NCBI GenBank assembly: GCA_009778785.1
Contig: WRFN01000016.1
Location: forward strand, 1-33,707
Reading direction: 5' to 3'
DNA from: Betaproteobacteria bacterium
GTDB taxonomy: Bacteria > Pseudomonadota > Gammaproteobacteria > Burkholderiales > Casimicrobiaceae
Length of the DNA stretch: 33,707 nt
This document shows, in pieces, positions 31,128 through 33,707 of the stretch. The first letter of the stretch is position 1; every line of letters starts with the position of its first letter. The notes beneath the pieces were generated by a model that worked only from the letters and a program-made list of their open reading frames with translations, was not told where the DNA came from and made no database searches. The position numbers were made by a program, and so were the translations under genes.

Positions 31128-33707
31128 ATGAAAAACAGCAAAACCTTTTCCATAAAGACCATTTCCTTGTTGCTTGGGGCCTCAATTTTGTTTGTCGCTA
31201 CTTCCGCATGGCCCAAGGTTGACGATTGCTTTGGTCAAAATACCGACAATGGCGCCCCTGGGCGAGCAATATGCGTCGAGCCAGTATTGACGGAATGGGT
31301 ATACGGCCTTTGTGATGCTGCGGCAGATTATGTTTACCGCCGAGCCGCATGGTGTACGGCTAAAGGGCTCACATGGGTCGGAGTCTACAATAATCAACCT
31401 GAATGCATCCCTTCTCCGCCTCCCCCTTTGTCAGAGGGTGAAATTTACCCGGTAAGTCGTGCTTTTGCAGAAATTCTTTTTAACCCATGTGAGCCCCCCG
31501 AAAGTTCAGATAGCGGTTGGGGCGCAACAGTACAGAGTGATTATTGTTGGTCTGACTCACCTCTATACAGAAATGGGTATCTGATCAAAGACTATCGTGT
31601 AATGTTTTTCCACGGGTTAAGACATGACTGTCAGACCGAATGGGGGGAAAGAATCATCGCCAGAAAAGATCGAAAGTTGGAATGCCCCGCCGGCACCCAG
31701 ACGCGCTCCAAAGGAAATGGCACCAACGACCTCGAATGCTGGTACCTCCCTGCCAGCAACTGCGACACAGTCGGCTCGAATGGTGGCAGCGGAGGCGGTT
31801 CCGGTTTCAGTGGAAGCTCTTTCGCTACGGGTGGCGGCATGTCGGCGAGCGCGGGGGGTGGCGCACAAGGCAAGGTGGGGCTTGCCTCATCGAGCTGTAA
31901 CCTGATCGGAAATCCGATCAATACGGCTTTGCTGAACAAAGTTCAACGCGAAGAAGATTTGCCGATGTTGCCGGGGGGCCTGCAATTCGCCCGTCACTTC
32001 AATAGTGCGCCCGTGCTGCCGCTGCATTTCGATGTGCCGAAAACTACTTGGTACTACTGGCGGCACACTTACATGCGTCGCATTATCGTGCCGGACAATA
32101 CATTGAACATCTTGGGTGTCGCTTGGCGCGAAACCGGGCAAATGGATTACTATGGCGCTGACGGCAAACCCTTGGCCAACCTGAACGGTGGCGCGTCCAC
32201 CCTGCAAAGAACCGGCAGCGGCTGGACGCTGACCCAAGGCAATGGCGACAAAGAAATCTACGACGACGAAGGCAAACTGACCAGCCTCGTTGCTTTGTCC
32301 GGCGCAACGAAAACGCTGACCTACAGCGATAATACAACTCCGGCAGACGTTGCGCCAAAACCTGGCTTACTCATCGTCGTGACCGACGGATTCGGGCGTC
32401 AGTTGCATTTGGGCTACGACGACGACTCACGCCTTCTTTGGATGATGGAGCCGGCGGGGCATGTCTTCTGGTACGCCTATGAAAACAACCACAGCGGCAA
32501 TCTGTCGCAAGTGATTTACCCCGATCAAACATCACGTTCCTACCTCTACGAAGATGCCAAATGGCCACATGCGCTGACCGGCATCGTCGATGCCGAAGGA
32601 AACCGGCTTTCAACCTATGCCTACAACGCCAACGGCGAAGCCGTTTCGACGAAGCAAGCCGACGGGGTCGAGAGTTATTCGATCACATCAACCACAAACA
32701 GCCAAACCTTAGCGCGCTCGACCACCATCACCAACGCTTTGGGTGGAAGGATCGGCAAAGTATATCTTCCCCAAGGCGGCGCATACAAACCATATGCTGT
32801 TTATTATTATCCGTGCAGTGGAAGCGGCTGTTCTTTTTACGGAGAGTATTACACCTACGACGCCAACGGTAACGTCTCGGAGTATCGCAGTCCCCTCAGC
32901 ACCTACAACCAATACACCTACGATCTTTTCCGCAACCTCGAAACCAAACGAATCGAAGGGTTGAATTCCAACAGACAATCCACTCCCGCCACCCGCACCA
33001 CCTCCACCATCTGGCATCCGACCTTGCGCTTGCCGGTTCAAATCGCCGAGCCGCTGAAGATCACCACCATCACCTACGACGCTGCCGGTCGCGTGCTGAC
33101 CCGTACCGTTCAGGCCACCACCGACGCCAACGGCAGCCAAGGGTTTGCCGTCGTTCCCATCGGCACAGCGCGCACTTGGACCAACGCCTACGATAACCTC
33201 GGCAACCTCACCCGCGCCCAAGCGCCCGACGGCACGGCAACCACTTACACCTATTACCCGCCCACCGCTGTTTGCGCCGATGGCCATCTGGGCTGTCGCG
33301 GGCAAACCCAAAGCACCACCGACAGCCAGGGATTGACCACCACCTTTGACAACTACGATCCCGATGGCCGCCTGCTGCACAGCACCGGCCCTTACGGCGT
33401 CGTCACCACCCAAACCTACGATTGGCGCGGAAGGTTGCTGACCCGCGCCGTTCACGCCGATACCGATTTGACCACCGTCAACGCTTATGACACTTCCGGC
33501 CTGTTGATCGAAACAACCCAACCCGACGGCGTCAAACTGTATTACAATTACGATACAGCCGAACGTTTGATCCGGCTGCGCGACGACCACGGCAACCGAA
33601 TCGACTACACCCTTGATGCGATGAGCCAAAAAACCGCCGAAACCGTTTATGATCCGCTCGGCAATCTGCGGCGGATGTCCTCTCGTTCCGTCAACCCGTT
33701 CGGAACG
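31128..33707 (+). CDS. Secreted RHS-repeat protein, 3' end beyond the window
   Basis: The frame stays open for 860 codons to the window edge. From ATG 31128 (AAGGGAG upstream) it has a signal peptide (about 1-27, ILFVATSA), a Cys-rich N-terminal region with proline run, a Gly/Ser-rich linker (about 218-248), and a DUF6531-like entry region GNPINTALLNKVQREEDLP (about 258-276). Many YD repeats follow (for example YDANGNVSEYRS near 577, YDAAGRVLTRT, YDNLGNLTRAQAPDGT, YDTSGLLIETTQPDG). RHS proteins form a beta-cage around a C-terminal toxin or adhesin tip; that end is not visible here. Its signal peptide core (KTISLLLGASIL) resembles that of the upstream TIG protein (KTISLGMSAVLL). Any immunity gene would lie to the right. 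Confidence 0.93.
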   Translation, partial: MKNSKTFSIKTISLLLGASILFVATSAWPKVDDCFGQNTDNGAPGRAICVEPVLTEWVYGLCDAAADYVYRRAAWCTAKGLTWVGVYNNQPECIPSPPPPLSEGEIYPVSRAFAEILFNPCEPPESSDSGWGATVQSDYCWSDSPLYRNGYLIKDYRVMFFHGLRHDCQTEWGERIIARKDRKLECPAGTQTRSKGNGTNDLECWYLPASNCDTVGSNGGSGGGSGFSGSSFATGGGMSASAGGGAQGKVGLASSSCNLIGNPINTALLNKVQREEDLPMLPGGLQFARHFNSAPVLPLHFDVPKTTWYYWRHTYMRRIIVPDNTLNILGVAWRETGQMDYYGADGKPLANLNGGASTLQRTGSGWTLTQGNGDKEIYDDEGKLTSLVALSGATKTLTYSDNTTPADVAPKPGLLIVVTDGFGRQLHLGYDDDSRLLWMMEPAGHVFWYAYENNHSGNLSQVIYPDQTSRSYLYEDAKWPHALTGIVDAEGNRLSTYAYNANGEAVSTKQADGVESYSITSTTNSQTLARSTTITNALGGRIGKVYLPQGGAYKPYAVYYYPCSGSGCSFYGEYYTYDANGNVSEYRSPLSTYNQYTYDLFRNLETKRIEGLNSNRQSTPATRTTSTIWHPTLRLPVQIAEPLKITTITYDAAGRVLTRTVQATTDANGSQGFAVVPIGTARTWTNAYDNLGNLTRAQAPDGTATTYTYYPPTAVCADGHLGCRGQTQSTTDSQGLTTTFDNYDPDGRLLHSTGPYGVVTTQTYDWRGRLLTRAVHADTDLTTVNAYDTSGLLIETTQPDGVKLYYNYDTAERLIRLRDDHGNRIDYTLDAMSQKTAETVYDPLGNLRRMSSRSVNPFGT

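Noticed and set aside
32709-33629. 306-codon minus-strand open frame (Gly/Val/Ala-rich) opposite the RHS gene
   Set aside because: It arises from the periodic codon pattern of YD repeats; there is no ribosome site or recognisable domain, and the sense frame is a clear RHS protein.
1-33707. CRISPR arrays, tRNA or rRNA genes
   Set aside because: No regularly spaced direct repeats and no cloverleaf or rRNA-like sequence was seen; the repeats found are isolated palindromes or intragenic.

Overview
The window looks like a chromosomal segment of a Gram-negative proteobacterium, most likely a betaproteobacterium. The evidence is a surE-pcm-nlpD cluster, a neisserial/burkholderial-type porin ending in Phe, a NagK-type FAH hydrolase, QueH, and generally GC-rich coding sequence. 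The species cannot be named from the sequence alone. 32 coding features are supported. Both edges cut a gene: a catalase on the left (minus strand) and an RHS-repeat protein on the right (plus strand).

Region by region: 1-1747 holds a catalase N-terminus, a DUF486 membrane protein and an FAH-family hydrolase. 1859-4456 (minus) is surE-pcm-nlpD (survival, protein repair, cell-wall amidase activation) without the usual downstream rpoS. 4640-7048 holds creD, recX and the nickel regulator nikR. 7379-9727 (minus) holds the peroxide-defence pair ahpC/ahpD and a MetQ-type binding protein, with several intergenic palindromic repeats. 9792-11001 (minus) is a small Mu-like prophage remnant. It contains a truncated minor-head-protein C-terminus resembling a phage-borne nuclease domain, an intact gpG-like virion morphogenesis gene, and, overlapping it by ATGA, a 55-residue stand-alone glycyl-radical domain of anaerobic ribonucleotide reductase. 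11050-12258 holds an unknown lipoprotein and a 3-methyladenine DNA glycosylase.

12319-17948 (plus) is a tightly overlapping peptide-type ABC importer operon: binding protein, two permeases and a tandem-ATPase, in Yej-like order. Convergent to it lie queH, a porin, and an M48 protease-LemA pair (17958-22388, minus). 22602-28240 (plus) holds an M20 amidohydrolase and then a MoxR / DUF58 / DUF3488-transglutaminase operon.

28359-33707 is a separate, more AT-rich accessory module. A small XRE regulator is divergent from a secreted IPT/TIG repeat protein, which is followed 10 bp later by a secreted RHS protein that runs off the end.

The most unusual items are the phage gene/glycyl-radical domain coupling, the XRE-TIG-RHS module with a 663-bp internal duplication, and several repeat families. 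One of these is a palindrome that supplies the TAG stop codons of two convergent genes, and another may have been captured in frame as a protein linker. I found no tRNA, rRNA, CRISPR array or complete insertion sequence.
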